A stretch of DNA of 43,804 bases from Klebsormidium nitens (GCA_000708835.1 DF237637.1:1-43804), one strand, 5' to 3'. Counted from the stretch's first letter, positions 27,801-40,000 are shown. Made by a program: numbers and translations. Notes: a model not told the origin generated them from the letters alone.

Positions 27801-30800
27801 GTCTGGGTGAGGGCCACAGAGGCTGCAGCACTCGAGGATGCTCTGCCCACACAGCCGGAAGAAGGCCAAGCAGACCTTTCGCCAGGACTCCTCGCTGAGG
27901 AGGGGAGCGGCCCCCGGCGAGAAGCGCCCACGAACCGATTTCTGTGCGCTGATCAGACCGCTGAAGGCTGATCCGGTCCCTTGAACAATACGGAGCAGAA
28001 GCTGGCACGACTCTTGCGTGACGATTATGGCCCTGCTCCACGCGTACAGGCCGAGCGCTTCCCCGTTGAAGTGGACGGTGTGCTTCACCGGGCATCTGCA
28101 GCAGTAGATCCGAACCTTGACCTGCGAGGATGTGCGCGCGCTTAGCCAACATAATTCATTTCGGCTCTGCACTCGTCCACGTTCTGTCTGAGGCACAGTT
28201 TCTGCTGAAACTAGAGTGTGCTCAAACCGTCGTCCAGTCTTTGCCAATGTTTGCCAAACCGATCGGATGCAAAAACATGGACAACTTTTCGAAGCTCTTC
28301 GCTCAGATAACCGGAGTCTCGTATGCGCTCTGCCACAGTGAGCGCGCACAAGTCTGTGTCTCTGATGCAACTTGAACCGCACCAGACCAATCGGAATGAG
28401 ACACGTGGAAACGCCTCGTGCTGACACGTGGCAGGCACCCTCGCTTCAAGCTGAGAGGCTCTCAGTTGCAACAAGAACGAGCACCTTCTCGCTTTTACTT
28501 TGGCAAAGGTTTGCATCACGTACCTCTTGCGACCATTGCAGTGAGTGCACGCATGCGCTCTGCAGCAACGCTTGCCACGCGGTGCCACAGGGAGCCAGTT
28601 CAGGCTTTGGGCAGGGTGCAGACAAGCACCCCACGGCGCTCAGCTCCTCGAAGTCCCTCTGCACGAGCTCGCTCACTCTCACTGGCCGCCGCAGCGACGT
28701 CACCAGCGGATCGTGCACCTCGAAGCTGTCAGTCGGCCGGACCAGCTTGGGGAGCTCGAGCTGCACACTTTTCGCGTCCAAGGGCAGTACGGGAGCCCAG
28801 AGCGGATTCCCGGCAACATGGGGGCAAGCCAAAGCCGGGCATACGCAGCTTGCGCACACTCTGGTTACGCCGCTCATGGCGTCCCTTCCGTCCCCTCCAC
28901 TCAACGTCTGCGGCGCGGTGTGCGTGGGCACAACCTCCTCCTTTTCAGCTTGCAGCGCGCCTGTTTCCTTCAGCTGCCCACCGCCCTCCTCTTCCTGAGC
29001 TGCCCAAAATGCTTTAGACCTCTTTGGCCCCCGTCCAGAGCAACGGTCTCCCGACTCCTGTCTTCCTCTCTTTCCCCCGACCTCGTTCGTATTCGTTTCG
29101 AGTTTGCAGCACCCGTCCTTGCAAGTCCCTCGCTCAAAATCAACCCCTCCGAAGAGCTGCTGGTGCTGCTTACAGAAGCACGAGGCCCCTTTGCAGCTTG
29201 CATCATGAGGCTGGCCCACGCAAAGCTCCATCAGGTACCGTTCGACCGAAGACATGTCGGACGACACTTCTGCCGAGCCTCCCTCTTTTGACTCCGGCGC
29301 CCCTTTTCTCTCCTCCTTCCTGTCCGTTTCGAGCAGCCAGGCACGTGCCCTTGCCAGTTGATCCTCGGAGAACAAGCAGCCGCTCAATATCTCGATGCTT
29401 CTGCCCGGACAGAGAGCGTCTTTGACGGCTCGTATGTGGTCGCAGTCTCCAGACGTGCTGCAGCCCGACAGCTTGCCGCCCTCGCAGTACCACTCCTCCC
29501 GCACGCCCTCATTCTTCAAATGCACCATCGTCCGCTTGGGCGAAGGGGAAGCCGCGTTCCAGTAGACGCCAAAGACCCGCTCAGGCCCTCTGCTGCAGGG
29601 AACCTCGATCACCCGCCTGCCCTTCTGGAGCGCAACGTGGTTGGCTTGCTGGCGCGACCCCAAGGCTTCAAGCGCCAACTTGTGAACGCATGGAGCATCC
29701 GGACCCAGGCGCCCGCGGTCGCAGGTGCAGCTGGCCTTCCCCAGGGTGTCCCAATGGACCGTTTCGAGCAGGGCTTTGTCTTTGCTCGGTCGTCCAAGCG
29801 GCTTTGGCCTGCCATAGTTGTGGTTCCAGACGGTCATGAGGTAGGCCAGGCCAGGGGAACCCTCCTTTCCCCGTTCAGAACCGCCCCCCAGCTCATAGAT
29901 TGAGCATGTTCCGTTCTGAATGCCAGCAAGGAACCTCGTCGCCTGAGAGGTGAGAGAAGAAACTGCGGCGCCATTGGCATGGCAGCGCTCCTTGCTGTCT
30001 GAACTCTCGGCACCTGACGAAGAGGGTTCTTCCTGCAGGCAACAGCATTTGAGTAAGCCGAGCATAAAGTAACAGGTAAGCTAGCCGCAAAAGGCACCAA
30101 TAAAAAGGCAGCAATATCTAGGCTCTAAAAAACATGTGGTACTTGCCGGCCACAACACAGTGTGTAGCTCTAGGTTCAGTCAGGTCGCAAATACAATTTT
30201 GCACTTGAAAAGAAATTTGAGCGAGCTAAGTTTCTTGTACAGTTGTTCTCTGTGTGGTGAATATGCAAAGGCAAGAGAAAGAATGGTGGCCTGACACCTT
30301 CTGGCACCTTATTTATATACTTGTAAAATGCAATACATACACACATTTGCTCTGCATGACTTATGTGGCTTGGCACCTATGGCACATTGGCACCTCATTT
30401 TCAATCATGAAACTTTCCTTTTTCAAAAAACCCCTGACTGAGAAAAAGCAAACAGTCGTGCTGTCGGTGGTGCCATCCAAACTGAGACCACTTTCAGGGC
30501 ACGTCGTCAGATTTCTGAGGGGTCAAAGCCAAATCAGAACCTCACTGCACATTCAAGGACTCACGTGCAACTTGCGTTTGACGTTTGCTCCAGCAGCTTT
30601 TCCCCTGTTGAGCGCGCTCTTTGCAGCGGATTTGGCTACCTTGCCTGTAACTGATTGTTTGCTTATTGCTTCCTGCGCTGCCAAGCCTTCTACATAGCTG
30701 CTTGTGAGCTCTTTGACCTGCTTCCACGGAGCGTTCTGCGATTCACGCTGGAACCACGTCTCAGCTACCTGCTTTTGCTGAACTGTCACTGAGGTCTCAG

Positions 30801-31092
30801 CCAGATGAACGCTGCCGGACCAGCGTTGCACGCATGAAAGACACAATGGCTGAACCCGCTGTTTGCATTTCACGGCTGAGGAGATGGCAAAACCCCTGAG
30901 AGACTGTTGGAATTTGCGGAAAGTTATCCTATGATTGACCAGGAGGGGCTGTCTGCAGAGCACGCATTTGCTAGCTACAGGCGTTTCACTGGATAGAAGG
31001 GTCGGATCAACAATGTATCGTCCAGTCTGCAAACTCTTCTGGTCCTCAAAATCTAGTCTAAGAGTTGGGGGGTCCCTCTTCTGAGATGGCAT
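24895..31092 (-). CDS. KDZ-type DDE transposase with SWIM-like zinc fingers, five exons
   Basis: Exons 31092-30565, 30032-28524, 28121-27486, 26839-25623 and 25192-24895 join in phase to 4188 bases, 1395 residues. All introns are GT-AG except the last (25622-25193), which is GC-AG. Exon 1: Cys pairs CVLCRQPLL and CLSC. Exon 2: SWIM-like CTC...CVH (about 278-293) and a second Cys/His set (about 359-375). Exon 3: CSLCGPHPDVLLCDG with Asp at about 791. Exon 4: FCCSHRVIYGFHAMLRGES and FLFYDNACKLRAY (Asp about 1271). Exon 5 starts inside DRFHFQ, then H..C and NTSAVESVNSFL (Glu about 1331), ending ALLYR and TGA. That is the Kyakuja-Dileera-Zisupton pattern with a complete DDE set. No frameshift is visible, so it may be active or recently active. 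The start is taken at the ATG with context GGGACCATGCC. Confidence 0.8.
25209..25513. repeat. Minisatellite of about 70 bp inside the last transposase intron
   Basis: Four to five imperfect copies of a unit reading roughly TTGGACACGGGACGGCTGCT, GACGTCATCAGAAACGGG, CTC..GAAAGATCTGGCAAAAGC. It lies wholly inside the intron 25193-25622 (GC-AG) of the transposase. TGACGTCA, a CREB/TGA-type bZIP site, is present in most copies. Confidence 0.85.
27240..27368 (+). repeat. Intronic repeat shared by two transposase introns (copy 1)
   Basis: This stretch in the intron 26840-27485 and 30290-30418 in the intron 30033-30564 align in the same orientation. Shared blocks include CACCTTCTGGCACCTT, TGGCTTGGCACC-like and TTTTCAATCATG-AACTTTCC. 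The two are diverged but clearly related. Confidence 0.75.
30290..30418 (+). repeat. Intronic repeat shared by two transposase introns (copy 2)
   Basis: Partner of 27240-27368. CACCTTCTGGCACCTTATTT, GGCACCTATGGCAC and TTTTCAATCATGAAACTTTCC are recognisable. The coding exons on either side show no such similarity, so the repeat arrived in the introns separately or was copied between them. Confidence 0.75.
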
Positions 31093-31288
31093 GGTCCCTG
31101 GTGCGCTGCCTTGGCTCGGGTTGCGGCTGTCTGCAGGCTTCGAGCTACGGAATCTGATAAAACCGCTTTGATTTATGTGGGAATTTATAGCCTGCCGGTC
31201 AAGGCTGCTCCGGCCTTGATCATAGTATTTCCCTCCGACGACTGGTCGACTGCCGCCTGCCAATCAGCAATACTACGTAGTTTATCTC

Positions 31289-31345
31289 GTTTTTAAAGCC
31301 TGCAACGTGGTCGAAGTGGTATTTAAAGCGTGCAACGTAGGTCGT
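31289..31345. promoter_or_regulatory. Repeated block upstream of the transposase start
   Basis: TTTTTAAAGCCTGCAACGTGG at about 31290 and TATTTAAAGCGTGCAACGTAGG at about 31320 form a direct repeat about 200 bases upstream of the transposase ATG. On the coding strand each contains a TTTAAA that could serve as a TATA-like element. Function not shown. Confidence 0.4.
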
Positions 31346-31676
31346 TTCTGAGCGGTTCTATGAGCGGTTATACCACGTGGTCGACCCGGCCGGAGTAAAA
31401 GATTCCCTGGTTCCCGGACTCGCAGCCCGTCTCGCCCTGGGGGGTGCCGTACCTGCATTCCTCTACGGCACAAGCTTCCTAAGTAACGTCAAAGTGCCGG
31501 AACTCCAACCTTTAGCGCGTGGAAACCGTCCGATCCGGCAGTGGACTTCTGCGACGAATCGCAGCCGCTAATTTTATGCCAACCATCTGTTGGTGCCCCC
31601 CAAGCGAACTTCGGGTGACACGTCGTAAAGTTCGTTAGCTTAAGTTGATATTGACGGCTGGGAAAGTCCGGATAAC

Positions 31677-31851
31677 TCTCAAGAAAGATAATAGTAAGCC
31701 AAGATAATAGTAAGCTCCGACTAACACTAAGAACCCTAACCTTAAATGAACACCCGCTCCGCAGCCGTACCCACCCTAACCACCATACTAACCCTACCCG
31801 TCACAGTGCGGTTACCTTACTATTATCTGGGCTTACTATTATTTTCTTTGA
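31677..31851. mobile_element. Hairpin/MITE-like element with terminal inverted repeats of about 38 bp
   Basis: The left arm 31677-31714 contains two copies of GATAATAGTAAGC. The right arm 31813-31851 is its reverse complement with a few mismatches. The inner 100 bases hold several CCCTAAC units. Weak similarity continues outside the arms (TCCGGA...AACTC). Short length, no gene and inverted ends fit a miniature inverted-repeat element; no target-site duplication was established. Confidence 0.6.
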
Positions 31852-31979
31852 GTTTCATAAAGTCCGGCACCTGCAATCTGTGGCCACAACTTTATTACTT
31901 GAGCCACGTGGACACGAATCATGTGGAGGAAAAGCAATGATGACCCCCAATTGTGCTTGAAACCCTAATCTCTGCCTGA

Positions 31980-32294
31980 GTGTTGAACTTGCAGATTGCA
32001 ATGCTGCAATGCAGCAAATCCAGAAAACGCCTGACAGGCCTGAGAACGCCCTCGATAATTTGTTAGCTACTTCGTGAAAGAAAGGTGAGTCAGTAAGACT
32101 CAGAGATGAACAGAAGGTTGAAGCTGAGCTGAACGAGCAGTACGACCCTCGTGCGATGAGGGTGCAATGGCTCATTTCATTTCATAACAAAATGCAAGCA
32201 CACTTGACCAAGGCTTAAGTGGACCCATCAATATGACAGCAGCAAGGAGCTGACTCTGCTGAGACAGATCGATCAGGTTCTTAGTGAACTTCGT
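31980..32294 (+). other. Coding-like but interrupted sequence upstream of the S66 gene
   Basis: Fragments read like protein in shifting frames, for example AMQQIQKTPDRPENALDNLL near 32010, EQKVEAELNEQYDPRAMRVQ near 32115, and YDSSKELTLLRQIDQVLSEL up to the proposed S66 start. Stops or frameshifts separate them and I found no splice pattern that repairs them. This could be a decayed 5' exon of the S66 gene or a neighbouring relic. Confidence 0.3.
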
Positions 32295-34880
32295 ATGGGT
32301 CTAGTGGCTGGTAAACCAGCGAGAAAGAGTGAGGCAGCTCCTGAGCTTCAGTATCTGCCACCCCCCCTGAAAGCCGGTGACAGTATCAGCGTCATTTTTC
32401 CTGCGGGTTACGTACGTGAGCAGGCCGTGCTTGACTGGGGGTTGCAACTCCTAAAGAAATGGTGAGGTGCAGGTTCAAAGCTGCAAGAGAGCTTAGATTG
32501 TGCTTTCAAGCTGCGAATGCTACTAATTTTGAGTCATGTAAGCTTATGGAAGCCAAAGCCAGCAGATCTATTAATCTGTTTGACCAGCTGCACATTCCAT
32601 GCTGAAAGTCTGTCAGTGCATACACTGTGATCAAGTGCAATGCCATCAGTATAGTTGAAACCCAAATCTGCCTGAACTTCAACTTAGTACGAAGCGCTAA
32701 TCATTCATATCTGCAGTTAACTCCGGCCTGTTGCAGTGCCAATTGAAATCAGATCTTCCAGCTTTCTTGTTGATTCGAGTCTGTGCTGGTTGATGACAAA
32801 TCTCAGCCTCTGTCCAATCACAATCAAGATAATGTGATGCTGATGCTGGCTAACAGCCAAGGTGGAGAGTTCCAAAAAAGGTTGTCTTATTGGGTTTGAA
32901 GCGGCAGTCAGGTAATGCAAGATTTGCCGCACCTGCAGGGATCTCAACCCAGTCTTCCACCAAGACTTGGATGCCAGGCTTGGCTACCTGGCCGGATCTG
33001 ACGCCGCTAGAGCTCAAGCAGTCATTGACGCGTTCACGAGTAGTGCCACAAAGGCCGTGATATGCGGACAAGGCGGATATGGCTGCACACGGATACTCCC
33101 CCTCCTAGAAGGAAAGATTCCTACGGAGGCCCTCAAGAAGAAGCGCTTCTTTGGCTTCAGCGATGTCACGGCTCTGCACAGGTGAGGAACGAGCCACATT
33201 TCAGGCTGCCTCGAGCCTATGTCTTTTCTTTGGAGGCATTGGTTGCTCTGAAAGTTCTTCAAAGCCACTATTCTGAAAGTATTCATGATGAGGCACTCTT
33301 GACAACATGGAGAACATGAGCGCTTCAACACTCCGGGCCCACAAGGACTGCTGCTGGTAAGGTGGCTCCACGCCATCCATTGCCAACATTCAGCTTGAGT
33401 CGTGCTGACCCCCTTCCTTCCTTTGAAACCACTTCTAGCAGATCGTATGTTCCACAGGGGGCAACTAGAAAGTCTCCCTCCTTCATTACTCTGGTAAGCT
33501 CTGAAAAATGAGTTATTCACCAAAGTTAGTCAGGGACTAGGAGCAAGTTGATTGGAAGGCGAAATCCATTGGTGCAGCTTACCACAGCCCTCTGGCATAC
33601 ATTTGAGTCGATTATGTCCACGTTCTGCAAATACGGTGCCTGCGACCAGATCCGAATGTTTCTTTCTTTCTGCAGCTTCTTCCAGCGCCAGCTCCCCGGT
33701 CTAGTTACATTCCACTCGCCCATGCCAGCAACGTCCCTCCTCGCCCAAGGCACTAAAGACAGCCAAGACGCCTTATATGACGCTCTTTTTGGGAAGGCTC
33801 TTGCGCTGGCATGCCCCGCCCTCCATGGGCGGACACTGCAAATTGGCCGAGCGGAGGCTACAGGAGGAGTCGTGACGGGTAGAGTGGTCGGAGGCAACCT
33901 GACGCTTGTGACCGCTCTGGTTGGAACGCCTTGGGAAGTGGACATGAAGGGCGCCATCTTGCTAATCGAAGACGGTGAGAAAATTTGAAATTGTTCCGGG
34001 TACTTTCGTGGCCCCACTGCCCGATGATGGGCCCGTCGGATGCAGATGTCAACTTTTACCCCCACATCAACCTAGACGTCAATGTAAAATAGCCGATTAC
34101 GAGGAGAGACCATCGTAGTCCCAGTATAGTCCCTCCGTTGATCTTATCGATCCTGGCCTACGAGGCTGTTTGATGATTCATTTCTTTGGTCAATCTTCCG
34201 CTTTCTCTTTGATGCTTCGAGGGGTGACGACGGGCTTAGTCGTTTTGAGGTCTTGTGGGCTGCGCTTGTAGAGGAATGAAAGCCTCAATGTCCCTCTGTT
34301 CATGGACTCTGCTTGTCGCATGCCTGCGGTTCAACCGGTTGCTGGATTCCAGTCGCTCAGTCAACCGTTACTTTGAAGGATAAGATCGTCTTGAAGTTCG
34401 ACCCGTGATTTGTCGGATGTGAGACTGCAATCCTTTGAGGCAATTTTTAAGCCGATCAGTAAGGCTGTGCCCTGTCGTTCTGGTCCTTCCAAAGGACAAA
34501 CCTTGGTCCATCGAATACAACGTTGATCCGGTCGCCTTGTTGACTCGAATATTGCAGTTAACGAAGCCGGATATAGAATAGACCGTATGCTTACGCAGTT
34601 AAATCAGGCACACGGAGGTAAGTTGTTCGAGCTCATAGCTGGCTTAGTCGTAGGAGACGTTGGAGACGATTTAATCGACGACTCAAAGCAACTCGGAGAT
34701 GATGTGGACGAATCGGACTGGTATTGGCTGAAATTGTTGGGGCTTCCTGCGACCCTCCCCATACTTACCGAGATACCAATCGGTCATATTAAAGAAGCCA
34801 AAACAGCGGCCTTGGGAGCAAACGGCCGACTTGACCTTGTTGGACAGAAACTTATAGTAGGCGTTAATGATCTTCTCTAG
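32295..34880 (+). CDS. LD-carboxypeptidase family S66 (LdcA/MccF type), four exons
   Basis: Exons 32295-32461, 32939-33181, 33676-33974 and 34558-34880 join in phase (1032 bases, 343 residues) through GT-AG introns. S66 motifs in order: LKAGDSISVIFPAG; RLGYLAGSDAARAQAV; AVICGQGGYGCTRILPLLEG; FFGFSDVTALH with the likely nucleophile Ser130; FHSPM; GGVVTGRVVGGNLTLVTALV; LLIED (Glu235) followed in the next exon by EAGYRIDRM; and IPIGHIKEA (His313). The Ser-Glu-His set of this family therefore appears complete. Known members cut L,D-peptide bonds in peptidoglycan recycling or degrade microcin C-like compounds. In an alga it could serve plastid peptidoglycan turnover, but no clear transit peptide is seen; the ATG at 32295 is tentative because the frame stays open upstream to about 32209. 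Confidence 0.82.
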
Positions 34881-37030
34881 CCGTATTAAGGCTTCAACAC
34901 GGCTGCAATCAATATGCAGTCGCATCCCTTCAAGGTATAGACGGTCGAGGTCAAGTTGTAAATAGATTATTGCTTGGAGTAGTATATGCCATGGGCAGAG
35001 TAGGTCGGAAACTTGACAAATATCATATTGCTAGGTTTGCCAATGTCATGCGGGTCGGCCGGGTGGCATGCGGCTAACACGTCGCGCTTTTGAAAAGATT
35101 GGTTATGGTGAAAAGTTGTCGGCCGGACGTCCCTCGGACGGGCATTGGTCGAATCCTGATCGTTTTGACAGCCGCAACAGTCAGTGACTAGCTTTTGGGT
35201 TCACCAACTATACGACTCTACTCTAGTAGGTACGTAGTCAAAGGTTGTTGCCTGAATGTTGCGTTTCGCATTTGTTGCAAATGCAACTTGAGCACAGCTA
35301 GCTATTTGTGCTTGTGCGAGCTGCGACCTGACCGTCCGTTCGGGCGGCCAGCAAATGAAGCAAGCCGAAGCCAACCGCTTATCAATTGGATAATCTGGAT
35401 TTGGCGCTAGACAGCCACGCCCAATGCATTAGTCGGAAGGTCTAGCGCGCTCAGAGTGTGAGTGGACGAAAAAGAAGACACGAGCAACTTGGATTCTAAG
35501 ACACAACTGAGCGCTAAATGTTGTTACCGGTGTTCATGATGATGAAGACGTGTTTGCAATATGCTTACGGCCACCTTACGGCTCATGATCCGTCTGAGCG
35601 CAGGCTCAGGCTGAGACCTCAATGCGCCGGCTCAGGCATGCGGCCCATTCTATATGACCGAATTGTGTACTAGCCTAGCCGCCGGCGGCGCTTTGCTATG
35701 AAGGCTAGCCTCTTTCGAGCATATACTGAGCTCAAACAACACTGGCACGTGCGGTTAACTGTATTCAATTTATACCGAGCTAATGATGTCCCCCGACAAG
35801 AAGAGTAGATTAGAGCGTCGTTGCCGCTTAATTCAACCTGCGCCTGCACCGTGACACAATCGTCTGTACCGGGCCCACCGATTCATGTATATAATATCTT
35901 GTTCTTAGCTCAACTGCAATAAGAGAATTGCATTCTTGGCCCCACCGTTGATGTATGAATTCAAGTCGTCGGATTCTATATGAGTCCGCCATTTGGTCGG
36001 ATGTTGGATGTAGATATCTGCCTCCTGTACTAGCTAGCTTAGCATGTCAGTGTGTGAATGGAAAGCATACTAGGATGTGCTAAAATTCAAAAAATGGGCT
36101 ACGTCATGCATATGAATTTAATCAGAAGAACATCAACGGCACAACAGCAACTGATTGGCGAATCTACCGTACCGGAACTTAGTACTAGCTAGCAGAAGAA
36201 TCATAATTCACCATGCATATCTAATGATACACGCATGCGGGCCCGCGGCATGGCTATTGCGGCAGTTCGAACTGCCGCAATAGATGGTAACTTCTCATTT
36301 ATTAACGCCCTTAGCCACATCAGAGCCATGGAGCACGGTCTCCGGCAGACCCGGGATAGTTTGTTGACTCTACATGCAGCTTGCTACAGCTATAGATCTA
36401 GTACTTGAATGTGTGTAACAAGTGCATGCACCATGTGCCACTAGGTCTCATTGTAGGCACGTACTGCATCGCACTACAATGATGTAGCCGGCAATAAGCT
36501 CTAGTATGCAATGGCTCCGCTCGAGCCTAGCCGCTTCGCCGGCAATTGCGTGATCAGTCAGGCTCCTGGCAAACATTTGATTGGAACGGAAAACATTGAG
36601 ATCATAAGTAAACTTTAAAATCATAACCATTCAAGCGTCACTGAGTTGCATAGGCATTGCAGGCCTAGCAGGTCTAGCTACAACTCTCCGTTTCTGATGG
36701 AGCACTGCAACTTGTCACTAGCCTAGTTTAGTACTACTATGGCACTTGATCTGGTCAGGCTCACATGTTCGAGGCAAAAGCCCCCACTAGTTCTACAGTT
36801 CAGCAGAATGCTGGCGTTCTCAGTATAAGAGCCGGCCATGCAGCGCTTTCTATGTGGGAACCACAATTTCACATCTAACTTACAGCGTGCAATAGTTACT
36901 ATTATTCTGTCCGACATGCACTTGAGGCACATTCTTTCCGTTTGTCGCCTGCAACGCATACTCATTTGTTCCGCACAGCACGTAAACTCTATTCCATCTT
37001 CAACCTCCAAGACTAACATTCTCAAGCAAA
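34881..37030. other. Intergenic, no supported gene
   Basis: About 2.1 kb between the S66 gene and the convergent spliced gene. Rich in CTAG/TAGCTAGC-type words and short palindromes, including a perfect 30-base one listed separately. No coding or RNA gene could be supported. Confidence 0.5.
36254..36283. repeat. Perfect 30-bp palindrome
   Basis: Each half is CTATTGCGGCAGTTC or its reverse complement, with no spacer. A stretch this long with no mismatch is unlikely by chance. No gene lies within several hundred bases. Confidence 0.9.
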
Positions 37031-40000
37031 CTATTGCCGCTCCCTCTGACCTAGCGAACCCCGCTGTCGCACACCTCCGCCCATCGTTTCTCGCTCGAGC
37101 TCAGCAAGGACTGCATCTTCAATCTCCGCCGCAGCTGCGGACAGCCACTTTCTCCCTTCCGGCTTCGGACTATCCCCCTGCGAATTGCCCAACGTCCCGT
37201 TGTTTGACTTGGAGACCGATGCAAGGCCAACATCGTCTCGTTTCCGCTTTCCTTCGGGGCTCCGCCTACGGAGCTCCGCTACTGGGGGCAAAATCGGGCG
37301 CTGGTCCTGTAACACACGCGGTGACAGCTCTCTAGCGATGTTTGTGCTCGAGCTTCCGGCCGCGGCCGAACCCCCCGGCCGCCTCCCCAGCAGAACCTGG
37401 TGTCCGCCCGCAGCGCGCACTTTCTCCAAGTGCGCGCGGATCGCGGCTTCTACTTCCCGCGGGAACCGCTGGTGGATATTCAAGCTTTGCGACTCGGCGG
37501 GGGGCTGGGCACGGGGGGCCTGCGCTGGCAAACCTAGCTGAAGGGAGAGGTCCAGCTCGCCCCCTCGTTCCGACGGGCGTCTCGGGGAGTGCTCGGGCGC
37601 CAAGCGGCGGCCCTCGGCGCGCGCAGCCAGCGCGGCCCTTAATGCATTCTCCGACGGCCATTGACTGGCGGGAGGTTCTCGGAAAGTTGGCCCTGACGTC
37701 AGTGGGCTCTCAAAGGCGAGCCGCGCAGCGGGTTCTTGGAGTGCTGGACCTGAACATGACAACGAAAAACCAGCTGAGTATGGAAAGGCAACGAGGGGAC
37801 TGACAAACCACAGTCTAGCGTCAAGAAATTCTTGTCATCGCACTCCTGAGAAAGGGAGACGCCCTGCAGGAATTTGGTGACAAGGTTTCTCTGTCACCCT
37901 GGGAAACACTGGTGCCAGGCTGCAGGTGGGGGCACGCTTGCAGGATTTCAGAGGCGTCGGGTTTCGGGGCTTCTTGTGTTGGTAAAACAGCCTCGAAGCA
38001 GAACAACCGGGTAACTCGTCCTCAGTCGTCAGGACCTTGCGAATGAGCAGATGGGTAAGCTTTAACATCTGCACAACCTAGTGCCAGAATTTTGTGGATA
38101 TTGTGAAATCAAAGTCGGAGCAGTATCACATGATCGCATGGTCAAGAGCTAGAATTGTTGTGGACTTTCGGACTGCCTATCTTCCTTAGCAAGCAGGAGA
38201 GAACAGTGGTGATTTGAAAGTTCAGGACTTGAACACAGATGCGACCTGACGCTTTTGAGAGCAAACGCTCTGTCAGATGTGATCCAAATCCGCCAATGTG
38301 AGCTCAGGAGCTTTTGAAAATGAAGAGCTGAACAGAAAAATTGACGGACTGTACAAGACTCCAAAGCACATCAGAATTCGAGAAAAGAAAAAGTAAGAGA
38401 ACTGAAAGAAAAAGTAAGAGAACTAAGGAAGAGCATCAATGACATGACGAGGGAAAGATACGAAAGGACGAGAGTAAGGCAACGAGAGGAAAGAGGAAAA
38501 GCGAAAGGGAAGAAGTGAAGCAAGGGGTCGCCGCAATTGCAGCCATACCTGCACCCGCTGGATACTGCACACTGAAGCCCCGCACCCGTTGCAATCGCGA
38601 AACCTCCTCCTCTCGCTCTACCAACCGCCCCTCTCCATCAAACCGGTGCCTTTGGGAATCAAGACCCTGCCAGCGGATCTCAGCAGGCGTCGCCCGGACT
38701 GGGGGCGGGGGCGACGGGCCGAGCCTTGGCGCCCTCTCAGGGCTCCGTGCCAGGGGGGCAGATTCGCCTGGCGGAAACACCCCCCGTTCTTGTAACAGCC
38801 GCTCGATCACCAGCTTCGTTTGCTGCATGGCCAGTCTCTCCTCCTCAGTGATGAGCGACCCCCCAATCTCAGCAAGGCTCTTGGGGCTGCGCATAATCTC
38901 CGCCGTGGGGGGGCGCTGCCCATACTCATCAGCCACCCCCCCAAAACCTCTGGCCAGCACAGCCCCTCGGCCTTGCATTGACACCGCTTCCAGCTGCGGG
39001 GAGACTTGTAGGCTCCCTGCACCCAGCTCCTCCACTCGTGGTGTCATGTTTGACAGCGCTGTCACGGGTTGAGGCTCTGGCAAGGGGGAGGGAACACGGT
39101 CCAGATCCTTTTGCGTGCCCTCCCCCGCAAATCCCTTCTGCCGCGCCTTTCGGATCTCCAGTTCCTGAGCTCGCTGCTGGTTGATTCGCTCCTTCCGGCT
39201 CTCAATCTGAAGCGAGAGGACACGTGTCGTCAGATGGTGACACTTCTGGGAGGCCAGAACTAATAGAAGTAGTGAATCTTGACATGGTGTCAACACTGGA
39301 CGCCTAAGGTCAGATGTTATTGCAGGAGAAGAACAGCCTATTTGAATCTCTGTGGTCACTCCCCTTGTTGAGTCAAAAGGACACGTTGCAAAGTAGGCTG
39401 GTGCAGAGAAGCAGCTAGCTTGCTTGCGTCTGTCAGATCGCATTGCTGCCGCTGGGGAGCCAAAGTCTTTCTAAGTTTATTCAGCATTGAGGGTTTGGTG
39501 TTTAAGAGTCCTGGTTGCTGTCCAGAGTACTGTGAGGCGGGTGATACAGCACTCTGAGGCTGCTGCACCAGTCCACTAGTGCTATTCATTTGCCTGTAAA
39601 GAAGCATACAAACAAGAAGTCTGAAAAGTGGTTGGTGTGGAGCATGATGCAGGTCAGCTCCACACATTCTTTATCATCTTGAGCAACTTCACTGTCAAGT
39701 GGATCCAAAGAGATACCCTGACAGATTCAGGCCAGAGCACAGAAATCCAATCTGGCCAGTCAGAGTACTGAGCACCATAGCTTATGCCCACACAACTGGT
39801 GACCACTCTACTGTGGTCAGGATACCTACTAGTGCGAAACACTATGCACACCCAAGTGGCAAGATTGTCCTGGTGGTCAGAATATTGTCAGTACAGACTG
39901 CAAAACCCAGACTCGATTCAGTGACTGTTATAGACTGGATCAGTCCACAGATTCTGCTTATGTCAGAAAGTACAATAAAGGTACAACCTGACATGTAAGC

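Noticed and set aside
31730-31800. CCCTAAC units as a telomere
   Set aside because: Only a few scattered, imperfect units inside a short inverted-repeat element; no long tandem array.
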